From assembly GCA_030704615.1 (NCBI GenBank), contig CM060731.1:82130756-82194755 (forward strand): 64,000 bases of DNA, in the 5' to 3' direction. Each line of letters starts with the position of its first letter. Positions within the stretch are counted from its first letter, which is position 1. The notes under the pieces were generated by a model. The model did no database searches, was not told the DNA's origin, and saw only the letters and a program-made list of their open reading frames with translations. Below are positions 55,846-64,000 of the stretch, one piece after another. The stretch is from Takakia lepidozioides (taxonomy: Eukaryota; Streptophyta; Takakiopsida; Takakiales; Takakiaceae). The position numbers and the translations under genes were made by a program.

Positions 55846-56748
55846 TTAAAATATTTTATGTCCCAATGCAGCGGCACGCAACTCGAGATTGCTAAGAAAC
55901 TTCTGCCACCTATAATCAAAGTCTCTAAGAAATTTGACCGCTGGGACGTCCTCGAAGAAATCCTTCGAAACGCCGAAAGGATGTAGGTCGTTGAACGGCA
56001 TGACATCCATCCCCGATAACCGGAACATGTTAAGGTGAGGTTTGAGCTCTTCCAGTAGAAATTTATCCCTGTCAGGATCCACGCGCGCCTTATATTTTGG
56101 AAGGAAGATGGTATGTCCTAACGGGTTCAAGTAGGACTTGTACATATTGTCTATAGTGTCGATGAGGAGAGTATTGGATTTGTAAGCCGTCGGGTTTTCC
56201 TCAGCGAAAATGTCGTAAAGACGTTTAAAGTAGATGGGATTTTGGGAAGCTTTGGGCCATTTTTCGTTGAATGTCGATATATGTATGACGGAATTCTCAC
56301 TGCTATAAGTTCTGACCTGGGAATAGTACTTCCCGAACACGGCCTTGGCGATAGTCTCGACGTTCATTGCAGGTCCAGTGTTCCAAAAACAAACGGAAAA
56401 CTTTTTGACGGCCCACTTAACGAATTCGTCAAGACCGTTTCGCGTGGCTAATTTGAATTTCCCTGCGGAGATACAAGGCTGGGTGGCAGGAGGTGTTTTC
56501 TTTCCATCCTTTAGGAAAACCTCACAAAGGTAACCGATGTCCAGAACCAGGACGTAGTATCCTGGCCGGCATCCGTTCGGTCCCCAAGCACTACAACAGA
56601 TTGCGGCTTTTACGACTCCCATGGGTGCGCAGTCATGACAGATTTGTGGCAGAAATGCCATTTGCAGTCGTAAAATGCTTTTGAAGTCATAATGCAGGTC
56701 TGGGGAAGGCGTATATGCGACTGCATGGCTCCGGACTCTGCAGAACAC
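55846..56748 (-). CDS. HAD/NLI-interacting-factor-like protein 1
   Basis: 300-codon frame; either the ATG at 56748 or an internal MAFLPQICHD may be the start. GYYVLVLDIGYLCEV is motif I with the second Asp replaced by Gly; RNGLDEFVKWAVKKFSVCFW then NTGPAMN (motif II), and NTLLIDTIDNMYKSYLNPLG (motif IV). It is the most divergent of the three tandem paralogues but keeps the whole Rossmann-like order and has no stop. Function is unknown; possibly a phospho-protein-binding pseudophosphatase. Confidence 0.6.
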   Translation of the reverse strand: MFCRVRSHAVAYTPSPDLHYDFKSILRLQMAFLPQICHDCAPMGVVKAAICCSAWGPNGCRPGYYVLVLDIGYLCEVFLKDGKKTPPATQPCISAGKFKLATRNGLDEFVKWAVKKFSVCFWNTGPAMNVETIAKAVFGKYYSQVRTYSSENSVIHISTFNEKWPKASQNPIYFKRLYDIFAEENPTAYKSNTLLIDTIDNMYKSYLNPLGHTIFLPKYKARVDPDRDKFLLEELKPHLNMFRLSGMDVMPFNDLHPFGVSKDFFEDVPAVKFLRDFDYRWQKFLSNLELRAAALGHKIF

Positions 56749-56759
56749 AGGTCAAACAT

Positions 56760-57040
56760 GTTTGACCACGAATATTGGCATGGCAGATATGACTACCAGT
56801 CACGGTCATGGCTACACTAGAATGACGTGTGTATATTGCTAGAAAGACATATGACTTCATGACTCTCACTCTAATGCATTCTGCCAGATCATCACATGGA
56901 TGAATCACTACATGACTGCACATGGCAACACATGCTTTTCTGGTTATATATATAATATATGAGTATTTATATTTTGAAAAAACGGAGACTCTGACCACTA
57001 GAATCAATTTAAAAAAAAAAACAAAATGCAATTTAAAAAA
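56760..57040. other. Intergenic, no gene seen
   Basis: AT-rich flank with A runs near 57010-57050 next to a SINE. No supported gene. Confidence 0.4.
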
Positions 57041-57044
57041 AAAA

Positions 57045-57265
57045 AAAACACATCGGTTGGTAAGTGCACAGTGTGTCGCCCTGGTGGTTTGGGGTTCAAA
57101 CCCGCTGCCTTATCCTGTGTGTGGGATTGTTCGTGACAGTATGTCTGGGCGTTGATCGTCCTGTATGTCTTATGGCCCATAAATGAAGGCGGGTGAATTT
57201 CCCCCCCTCCTCAAGGACCTGTGGTTTCCTTTAAGAAAAGAAAAAAAAGAAAAAAAATCAAAGAG
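57045..57265 (+). mobile_element. tRNA-derived SINE
   Basis: A box A-like ACATCGGTTGGTAAGTGCAC (57050 onward) and a good box B, GGGTTCAAACCC (57090-57101), spaced as in a tRNA. A non-tRNA body (TGTCTTATGGCCCATAAATG, GGCGGGTGAATT) and an A-rich tail (AAGAAAAGAAAAAAAAG) follow. No cloverleaf acceptor, so not a tRNA gene. Confidence 0.65.
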
Positions 57266-57403
57266 GGGCTTTTAGGGTTTACAAAAAGGTTAAAAAACTT
57301 AAAAAGTTGCCCATCACGGTAGCGTGAACAGACTTAGAGTGAGCGGGAGGGAGAGAGAGAGAGGGTTGGGACTTAGAGCGAGCGAGCGGGAGAGAGGGCA
57401 AAC

Positions 57404-58172
57404 ATGCATGGGAGGCCCGCAGTTGGATCAACCTTCGCATTTGGAGCAAGCAACCCTAGAAACGCTACGGTATGTGTGCGAGGAGGTTTCGGCTGGGAGC
57501 CCGCCGTTCTTGGGAGAGTCAGCTTCGTCTTAGCAGGCCGTGTTTCAATCTCTACCCGCTCGGCCCTGATTTTACAGCACGGAGCAGAGCTGGCATGAGT
57601 TTCTAAAAGATCCTTCACGATGGTGGGACAACCGCAATTGCAAGGTGTGGCTTTTTCTTAATGTACGATGTGAAGAAGTTTGTCCATCCTGCAAATGTGG
57701 GCTGTTGGCTCCTGTTAGTACCATGATTTGGTATTCTTCCTGATGTTCCAAGGTTCTTGGGAGAGTCAGCTTGGTCTTAGCAGGCACACACAAGAGGTCC
57801 TTTTGGGTTGATGGTCGGTCAAATCCTCTATGGGTTCTTCTTCGACCTATTTCAGCCTGTTTTGCCCTCTCATCAGACTCGGCCTTGAGATGCATATTGA
57901 ATTATGTAAGTTAGCTCGTTGCTCATTGATAAGTAGGGTTGGGGGTGTTTGCTGGAATGATTGTTGTATGCATGATTTTGTGCAGAGGCATAGATAGCTG
58001 AAGGAGCAGGGATAGAGTGTGGAAGAGGGCCAGATTTCAAGCTCCAGATTATCTATGATTCCCTGTGGAAGGATAGATACAAGAAACCTGCATGGGTAGA
58101 TGGTCAATTGGAAGCCGCAGCAGCAGCAGCACAATTGATACAATCAAGCACTGCTAATGAAGGCACCTTCTG
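57404..58172 (+). pseudogene. OSB-type gene copy (a), partial
   Basis: After a TGATTTTACAG acceptor, SWHEFLKDPSRWWDNRNCK is encoded (57580-57650; OSB WWDNR core) and ends at a GT donor. Further on, VDGRSNP-like sequence occurs near 57810. Another exon has PDFKLQIIYDSLWKDRYKKP (58030-58090), then AWVDGQLEAAAAAAQLIQSS, ending in TGA at 58170-58172. WWDNR + PDFK + LW + PAWV is the PDF motif of organellar ssDNA-binding proteins. The ATG at 57404 opens an Arg/Gly/Ala-rich leader that could be a targeting peptide but is in another frame. Probably a decayed or fragmentary copy. Confidence 0.6.
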
Positions 58173-58379
58173 AAACACATTTCACCCTATTTTCCCCTCT
58201 TATCAGAATCGGCCCTAAATTTTCATGTTCAATTCTGCAAGTTAGCTGGTTGAGTGAATCTAGTTGGAGTGACTTTGACATGATACTGCCAATGTGACAA
58301 GAGTATGCATTGAACCCATTGGTAGCGGGATATTGGGATATCTCTTGGCCATGTGCCAAGCTGAAACTGTACTAGTTGT

Positions 58380-59310
58380 CATTCTGACCACTGTCCTAGT
58401 GGACATGTATGCCAAATGTGGGTGCAGCAAGCCTGATGCAAAGGGAGAGTTCGACAACATGGCTAAATGAGATGTGGTGTTGTGGACTGCCATGATTGTA
58501 AGGTGTGTGTAGCATAGGTGTGGGAGTAAGGCTTTGGAAACCTAAGAACAAATGATGTGGGAAAGGATGAAGCCAAACCAGGTCATGTTCATTTGTGTTT
58601 GTTAATATGCATATGTGAGCCTAGCAGCCCTGGGAAGGGGCCAAGAGGTTCATGGTGACATCATCAAAGCTGGAATTGTACCTGATGTCATTCTGAACAT
58701 TCCCCTGGTGTACATGTATGTCAAATGCGAGCCTGGTAGCCCTGGAAAGGACGCAAAGGTCCATTATCAAATCTGGAATTGTACCACTAGATGTCACTCT
58801 AAACACTGCCTTGGTGGATATGTATGTCAAATGCACGTCTGGCAGCCCTGAAAAAGGGTACAGAGGTCCACGGTGATATTGTCAAAGCTGGTATTGTATT
58901 TGATGTGATTCTGAACGTTGCCGTAGTGGACATGTATGCCAAGGTTGCAGGGTGCAACTACAAGGATACATGGTTGTTTTGATAATATGGCTGAATGAGA
59001 TGTGGTACCAGCCTAGCCCATAATTGCACTTACCTAGAGTAGGCAATGTGTGAAGATGGGGTTTGTGATGTTGATCGTCCAAGCTGGAATTAAACAAATG
59101 TTGTTCTGAACTATGCCCTTGTGGACTTGTATGCCAAATTGGGGTGCATGGAGGATGATGATCCCAGGATATGCACAACAGCGGCACGGGATGGAGGCCC
59201 TTTGGAGAGGTCTATGAGCAAGTGGTGTGGGAAGGGATACTGCAGCGCGACCACATCGCGTTTGTTACATTTGCAACATGTGTGCAAGCCTGGCAGCCCT
59301 GCAAAATAGC
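58380..59310 (+). pseudogene. PPR gene relic
   Basis: Degenerate plus-strand PPR triplets in several frames: [64 protein letters not shown] and similar, interrupted by stops and indels. The wording is nearly that of the gene at 3-5.7 kb, so it is a close paralogue. No E or DYW domain remains. It follows OSB copy (a) just as the intact PPR gene follows the OSB fragment at 2.5-3.0 kb. Confidence 0.8.
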
Positions 59311-59389
59311 AAAGAGGTTCGTGGTGGAATTGTACTAGATGTCGATCTGAACTTTGACATGATGCCAATGTGACAACAGGAAAGTATCC

Positions 59390-59790
59390 AGAAACAGGTC
59401 ACAGAGACGAGGAGAAGTTGTGGAATGGTGGGACAACCGAGGGAAAAAGGTTAATGCCTGTTAGATTATAGAGGGCAGACGCAATTCAGCATAGGAACTA
59501 GTGTGATAAGCTGAGTTGGGTGTTTCCTAGAAAAAATGTAGGCTGTCATTATCAGCTGCAAGGCAAGGAAGTATGCATGATTTGTGCAGAAGCAGTGATA
59601 GCTGAAAGAGCAGGGATAGAGTATGGGTCCAGATTCATCCAAGAGGGCCAGATTTCAAGCACATGATTACCAATGATTACCTGTGGATTTAGCTATAAGA
59701 AACCTGCATGGGTAGATGGTGAACTGGAAGCCGCAGGAGTAGCGGCACAATTGATAAAATCAAGCACTGCTAATAAAGGCACCTTCTTCA
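59390..59790 (+). pseudogene. OSB-type gene copy (b), fragment
   Basis: TGGTGGGACAACCGAGG (WWDNRGK) near 59425, then CAGATTTCAAGCACATGATT and AACCTGCATGGGTAGATGGT (PAWVDGELEAAGVAAQLIKS) at 59645-59760. Aligns throughout with copies (a) and (c); missing frame continuity makes it a relic. Confidence 0.55.
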
Positions 59791-59859
59791 ACACATTTCA
59801 CCCTGTTTTTCCCTCTTATCAGAACCGGCCCTAAATTTCAATGTCTGCAAGTTAGCTGG

Positions 59860-60310
59860 TTGAGTGAATCTAGTTTGGAGTGACTTTGACATGATATTGC
59901 CAATGTGACAACAGGAAAGTATCGAAAAACAGTTAACGGAGATGAGGGGAAGCTGTGGAATGAATACTTTTCTGACCCCAGTCAATGGTGGGACAACCGA
60001 GGCAAAAAGGTAAATGCCTGTTGGATTACAGAGAGTAACAGATGCAATTGAGAATAGGAACTAGTGTGGTAAGTTGAGTTGGGTGTTTGCTGGAACAAAT
60101 GTAGGCTGTCATTGTCAGCTGCTAACAGCAATGCAAGGATATATGCATGATCTATGCAGAGGCATGGATAGCTGAAGGAGCAGGGATAGAGTGTGGGTCC
60201 AGATCATCCAAGAAAGCCGGATTTCAAGCTCCAGATTACCTATGATTCCCTGTGGAAGGATAGCTACAAGAAACCTGCATGGGTAGATGGTCATGGGTAG
60301 ATGGTAGATA
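59860..60310 (+). pseudogene. OSB-type gene copy (c), fragment
   Basis: EYFSDPSQWWDNRGKK (59960-60010), then an intron-like gap, then KKPDFKLQITYDSLWKDSYK and KPAWVDG (60210-60290). It repeats the flanking phrase GAATCTAGTTTGGAGTGACT with copies (a) and (b), showing local tandem duplication. No complete OB domain. Confidence 0.55.
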
Positions 60311-60319
60311 GTTTGGAGT

Positions 60320-61130
60320 AGCTTTGATGTGATACTGCCAAAGTGACAATAAAAAAGTATCCATAAACATGTAACAGTAGCAGATGCAATTCAGCACAGG
60401 CACTAAGACAAACTCTCCTTCCCCGTAAGGGTGTGTTTTGGTATCTGAGCGAATAAATATTTTATCTAAGAATATAATTTCAAAAATTCGTTATTTAATA
60501 ATGTGCCACTGTCCCATGTTGGTCAGTAATAATAATAATAATAACAAATAATTATAATTATTATTTTAGTAATTATAATAACAATAAAGTAAATCTATAA
60601 CCCCCAACAGCGACGCGTGTCAATTGACATGAGGAACCACATGTCAAAATCACGATGCGACACATGCTGACGTCTGATTCCCTCCTCTGCAGTCGGATGA
60701 CGTCGCAGTCTGACACGTGGCGTGTTCTGTAGAGAGCACGTGTCTCTATTACACAACGGCTGACATAGACCCGTTCAGTCATTCAGTAATGCCAGCGTGT
60801 ATGACTACCCCCACAGCTGCTCTGGCGCCACGTGACAGCCAGCCTGGAGAGTCATATCTGCCATGTCACAACTGACTAGGTCTTTACGTCTGCAGAGTCA
60901 GGAAGTCGTAAATGGCTTCCATGACTGCATTTGCAGTCATAACATAGAGACGTAAAAGCCGCAATTTGTTGTAGTGAAGGAAGGGAATGCAGATCGTTTG
61001 GATTGACAGAAAGGGAATAGTCGACTGGAGGGTAATGCATGTTGTTCTGTGGAATAACAGAAGAGTTCATTATTAATTTCAATTTGAGTAAAATCCCAAA
61101 GTAGACAAACGGAAGAATGGAGTTGAAATC
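60320..61130. other. Intergenic, no gene seen
   Basis: An (AAT)n tract lies at 60530-60560. No supported gene. Confidence 0.4.
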
Positions 61131-61135
61131 ATTAC

Positions 61136-61382
61136 CATTTTTGGAGTGGGCCGCTGAGATCCCTGGGCAAGCTGCTCCTCCTCTTTCCCATCTCTACGTC
61201 CAACGTTATCGTCCTTCTCTGTGGAGCCAGATGGCAACCTCGACTGTCCAGTGGAGGTAACTTGTATGACCGGCTCAGTTAGAGCGACAGTAATTGTTCG
61301 ATCCACTCTTCTCTTCACCATCTCAGTTTCGATAGAGTCGGTCCTCGTGTGTTTGATCTCCTCAGACGTCGTCTCACGAATC
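61136..61382 (-). CDS. Unrecognised gene, duplicated exon 2
   Basis: Minus-strand exon from acceptor TTCCTGTAG at 61383 to a GTAATG donor at 61135. Begins IRETTSEEIKHTRTDSIETE, continues VKRRVDRTITV, then EPVIQVTSTGQSRLPSG. Colinear with the exon at 61524-61775 (shared SEE..HTR..S.ET..VKR.VD.T pattern, EPV.QVTST.QS.LPS). No known domain. Confidence 0.5.
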
Positions 61383-61523
61383 TACAGGAAATTAATGAAA
61401 AATCCCATGGATGACGACTATGGTGGTCCAAAATGATTTGACAAAATTACCGAATTGAGCAATACCAAAGATTAGACTGAAAGACCAATAATAAGAGTAA
61501 TAAGAAAAAAACCAATGTTTTAC

Positions 61524-61775
61524 CCGAATCGGGATCTGTTGTTGGATTACGCGATTGTGGTGCTCTGTCTCTTCTCCTTCCCCGCGAGTAGGAGGATTCT
61601 CCGACTCAATCCCTGCGTCCCTTGATGGCAACGTCGACTGGACAGTGGAGGTTACTTGCGGAACCGGCTCATGTGACCTGGCCCTCACTGTCAGATCCAC
61701 GTGTCTCTTCACCGTTTGAGTCTCTTTTGATCCTTTTCTTGTGTGTGTCATTTCCTCCGAATTGGATTCTTGGAT
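61524..61775 (-). CDS. Unrecognised gene, duplicated exon 1
   Basis: Minus-strand exon from acceptor TTCTTGTAG to donor GTAAAA at 61523. IQESNSEEMTHTRKGSKETQ, then VKRHVDLTVRARSHEPVPQV, TSTVQSTLPSR, and a Gly/Glu-rich end. Hydrophilic and probably disordered. Tandem copy of the neighbouring exon at 61136-61382; the gene they belong to likely includes the frames up to 64 kb. Confidence 0.5.
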
Positions 61776-62026
61776 CTACAAGAAAAGTTATCCAAATCGG
61801 TTAGTGGCTGTCCACAAAGGTGTGCGAACGGAAATACGTATCCGGGTGGAAATATGTTTTATTTGGAAGTCCAGAAAGACGGATATGGGAAAAACATTGG
61901 GATTATATATAATTACAATATTGTAATATGGAAATAACATTCGGATTATTCCACTCACAAGTATGTATAATTACAATATTGTCATATTGTATTCAGAAGT
62001 GTGTACGAATAAACTTTCACTAATTG

Positions 62027-62500
62027 TCATTCGTTACCTACATCCAGAACCAGATCCTGGGTGACATTCTGGGACACCAGCTCACGACGATTGTTAACGG
62101 GATCCGGTGACATAATCAATGGCTCGTCACCTTCCACAGGTGTGAACCCTTGACCGAGGGTTTCAACTAACTCCCTCCATGTCGCTTCTTGTCTACCTAG
62201 AGAAGCCGGATTCTTATTCGTGGTGTTATCGGAACTGGAGGAAGAGCCGTCCAGATTGTGTACATCTTGTGGCGCAACGCGTTCTTGGGTATTTGGAATA
62301 CTACCTAGATTATCCAACCGTGAAATTTCTTGGCCATCTCTTTCCCTTTCCAACATTAGCCGCATCTGCCCCTGGACTCCCTTGACGATTTCCATGTTCT
62401 CATCTTCGTCTTTCTCCTCCTCGTCGTTCTCTTTTTGTTTCTCCTCCATTTCCTCGTCCTGATCCTTGTCGTGTCCTTCATCATCATCTTCTTTGCTCAC
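62027..62500 (-). CDS. Acidic unrecognised ORF (Asp/Glu/Lys-rich)
   Basis: 157 codons beginning SKEDDDEGHDKDQDEEMEEK and continuing with an acidic-basic mix, then LERERDGQEISRLDNLGS and a polar tail. Typical of a nuclear chaperone-like or disordered acidic tail but not diagnostic. It sits on the minus strand between other frames of the 61-64 kb gene. Confidence 0.4.
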   Translation of the reverse strand: MSKEDDDEGHDKDQDEEMEEKQKENDEEEKDEDENMEIVKGVQGQMRLMLERERDGQEISRLDNLGSIPNTQERVAPQDVHNLDGSSSSSDNTTNKNPASLGRQEATWRELVETLGQGFTPVEGDEPLIMSPDPVNNRRELVSQNVTQDLVLDVGNE

Positions 62501-62548
62501 TTCGTCATCCTGCAGTGAGTCTCCGTCATCTCCGTCTCCTGCGATAGT

Positions 62549-62656
62549 CTAATTGTCAATCTGGAGGGTCCTGAAATAGGCCTCCACCTTGCTTCTACAA
62601 ATTTCTTTTTTGTTACAAAGTTTATGTCGAGCACACGAATATTTCTTTCCTGCAAT
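62549..62656 (-). CDS. Small exon candidate of the 61-64 kb gene
   Basis: Minus-strand frame ending CNKKEICRSKVEAYFRTLQI then DN-stop, preceded by TTTCATTGCAG. A Cys/Lys-rich peptide (KKYSCARHKLC) precedes. Its stop would end the gene unless an alternative donor skips it, so its relation to the exons downstream is unsettled. Confidence 0.3.
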   Translation of the reverse strand: MAGKKYSCARHKLCNKKEICRSKVEAYFRTLQIDN

Positions 62657-62998
62657 GAAACCAAACAATGATATCAAAATAAATCCGACGAACACCAACC
62701 ATCGATAGATTGAAAGGGTTAAGCTTTCTTTTGAGACAACTACCAAACACCCAAAACACCCACAACTCCAATAACATTATCCTCCACTGCCCAGTGGAGG
62801 TTAACAAAATGGAACAATCAGACACAGGTTAAACACGTTTTTCCGACAACGTCAATAATACGAGAGTTAAATCCGGAAAACTGAAAACACAGACAATTCC
62901 AAGATGCAGAATCCGCTTACAAGAAGAACGTATGTCATTGCCAGTCCTCCGAAAATGTTCACACAAGACATCCCGTCCCTGCAAAAAAAAAAAAGACC

Positions 62999-64000
62999 AG
63001 GTAATCGTAGGTGTCCGGCCTCAGCTCATGATTGTAAGTCCTGCACTCCATCTCTTGCGAGGTCGAGTCTACATTTGGTCCTTGGATAACGGGATTAATT
63101 GGGTCCAGCGATAACAAAACAGTTTGAATGTGGTTGTCTGGATTCACCATCTCCTCAGCTGTTGCCGGAAATACGTAGTCAAGGCAGAGGATCGTTCGGG
63201 AGAATATAGTCGTGCAGCTCTTGTAAGGTGATTCAAACTCGCCGGGAATGTAATAACCCTGTCGGATAATAAACGATTTTGATCCAGGGCCATTCCGGAT
63301 GTATGACACAAGATTTCCCGATGATTCTTGTGTGGAGAAAAACACAAAAGCATTGGACATGAGTTGCCGAGCCACAAAAGCATCCAAGATATTTGAGTAG
63401 TCCTTTGTCTCAAAGACAACAGAGTCATCATCACAAACTGTATTGACGAACACCATGGATATGTCGTCGAACCGATTCTTTGGTGCAAGTCCCAACTGTG
63501 ATCTGGCATCAAAAAAATTCTGGTTTCCCCCCAGCTGTGTGTAATGGGACCTGAAGCTCGTGCGTAGAATCGCCAGGGCATTCTGGTTATCCTCGAAGGT
63601 CTGCTTGCACGACAAGACATACTTCTTGAAGGCAGCAGTCATTGGCTGCGTCTCCATATTCATCTTCTGTTTGCTAACAATGTAGTCGTTCCCGAGCCTA
63701 TCTCGAAATGTTTCAAACTCAGCTTTGTTGAAGTTGTATTTTTTTTTAACATCACGCCACTCCTGTTTGGTATACGGTTCCGGGTTTTGTTTGCTCCTCC
63801 GAGGCCACCCTAAGACTTCCATTACATCGTCGATAATAAACCGTCGCAATTTCATTTGGTCAATATACGCGCTCATTGTGTTTTTGGATTTGTCCGCGCC
63901 CTTGAATTTCGTTCCCCGAATGCAAATGTCTTTGTTTAGGATTTTCTCCGCCACTCTTTTCAACTGCCTGCTATTAAGTCCTTGCAGTTTCGCGATAGCG
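62999..64000 (-). CDS. Unrecognised protein with SAP-like start, runs off the window
   Basis: The minus-strand frame is open from the window edge at 64000. The first residues (AIAKLQGLNSRQLKRVAEKI) have the helix pattern of SAP DNA-binding motifs. The remainder (334 codons, ending HELRPDTYDYL before a GT at about 62998) has no domain that I know: FRDRLGNDYIVSKQKMNMET, NALAILRTSFRSHYTQLGGN, KSFIIRQGYYIPGEF. A following exon (GRDVLCEHFRRTGNDIRSSC) starts after a T-rich TTTTGCAG tract at about 62980. It looks like an intact host gene of unknown function. Confidence 0.55.

Noticed and set aside
57045-57110. A tRNA gene
   Set aside because: Box A and B are present but no acceptor or anticodon stem forms; it is better explained as a SINE.

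Overview
The window is nuclear DNA of a land plant. It has spliced genes with GT-AG introns, a DYW-type PPR editing factor, plant-type OSB proteins, a tRNA-His and a tRNA-Gln gene, and many plant-style retroelements. The highly uniform PPR repeats, the RAD54B-type helicase and the AT-rich, repeat-laden intergenic space suggest a seedless plant (fern or lycophyte more likely than moss), but sequence reading alone cannot fix the species.

Layout. 0.1-0.6 kb (-): first exon of a papain-like cysteine protease. 0.9-2.4 kb: SINE and decayed LINE. 2.5-5.7 kb (+): partial OSB (organellar ssDNA-binding) gene followed by an intronless PPR-DYW gene with one frameshift. 6.26-6.83 kb: hAT-type non-autonomous element with a perfect 8-bp target duplication, 26 bp from a tRNA-His gene (-). 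7.55-17.84 kb (+): RAD54B-like SWI2/SNF2 gene for which I could place about 20 exons, with LINE fragments in its introns. 18.76 kb: tRNA-Gln. 19-22.7 kb: gene-poor, with a SINE and a MITE. 22.8-27.7 kb: half of a copia element interrupted by half of a Ty3/gypsy element. 28-30 kb: tandem and telomere-like repeats. 30.9-42.9 kb: a composite Ty3/gypsy element on the minus strand bounded by 360-bp direct repeats. 43-49 kb: mostly gene-poor. 48.9-51.8 kb: the missing halves of the copia and gypsy elements, in inverted orientation. 52.3-56.8 kb (-): three tandem HAD/NLI-like genes with altered catalytic motifs. 57-60.4 kb (+): SINE, OSB fragments and a dead PPR gene. 61.1-64 kb (-): an unrecognised multi-exon gene that runs off the window.

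The outstanding object is the 31-43 kb element. Between its protease and its reverse transcriptase it carries a complete-looking C5-cytosine methyltransferase (motifs I, IV, VI, VIII and IX/X in canonical order, DNMT3-like). Its polyprotein ends in a C4HC3 PHD finger rather than a chromodomain. A mobile element carrying both a DNA-methylation writer and a chromatin-reader module could influence its own methylation and target choice. Its 5' region also holds fragments resembling host genes (a TAR/alliinase aminotransferase and possibly ribosomal protein eS7).

A second layer of structure: the copia halves (22.8-23.35 and 48.9-49.78 kb) and the gypsy halves (23.35-27.70 and 49.78-51.83 kb) fit together exactly, with a 5-bp target duplication for the gypsy and a 6-bp one for a third element that broke the gypsy integrase. 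The second halves lie in opposite orientation. One inversion of about 24 kb with a breakpoint inside the third element explains the whole arrangement, and the methyltransferase element lies inside the inverted segment.
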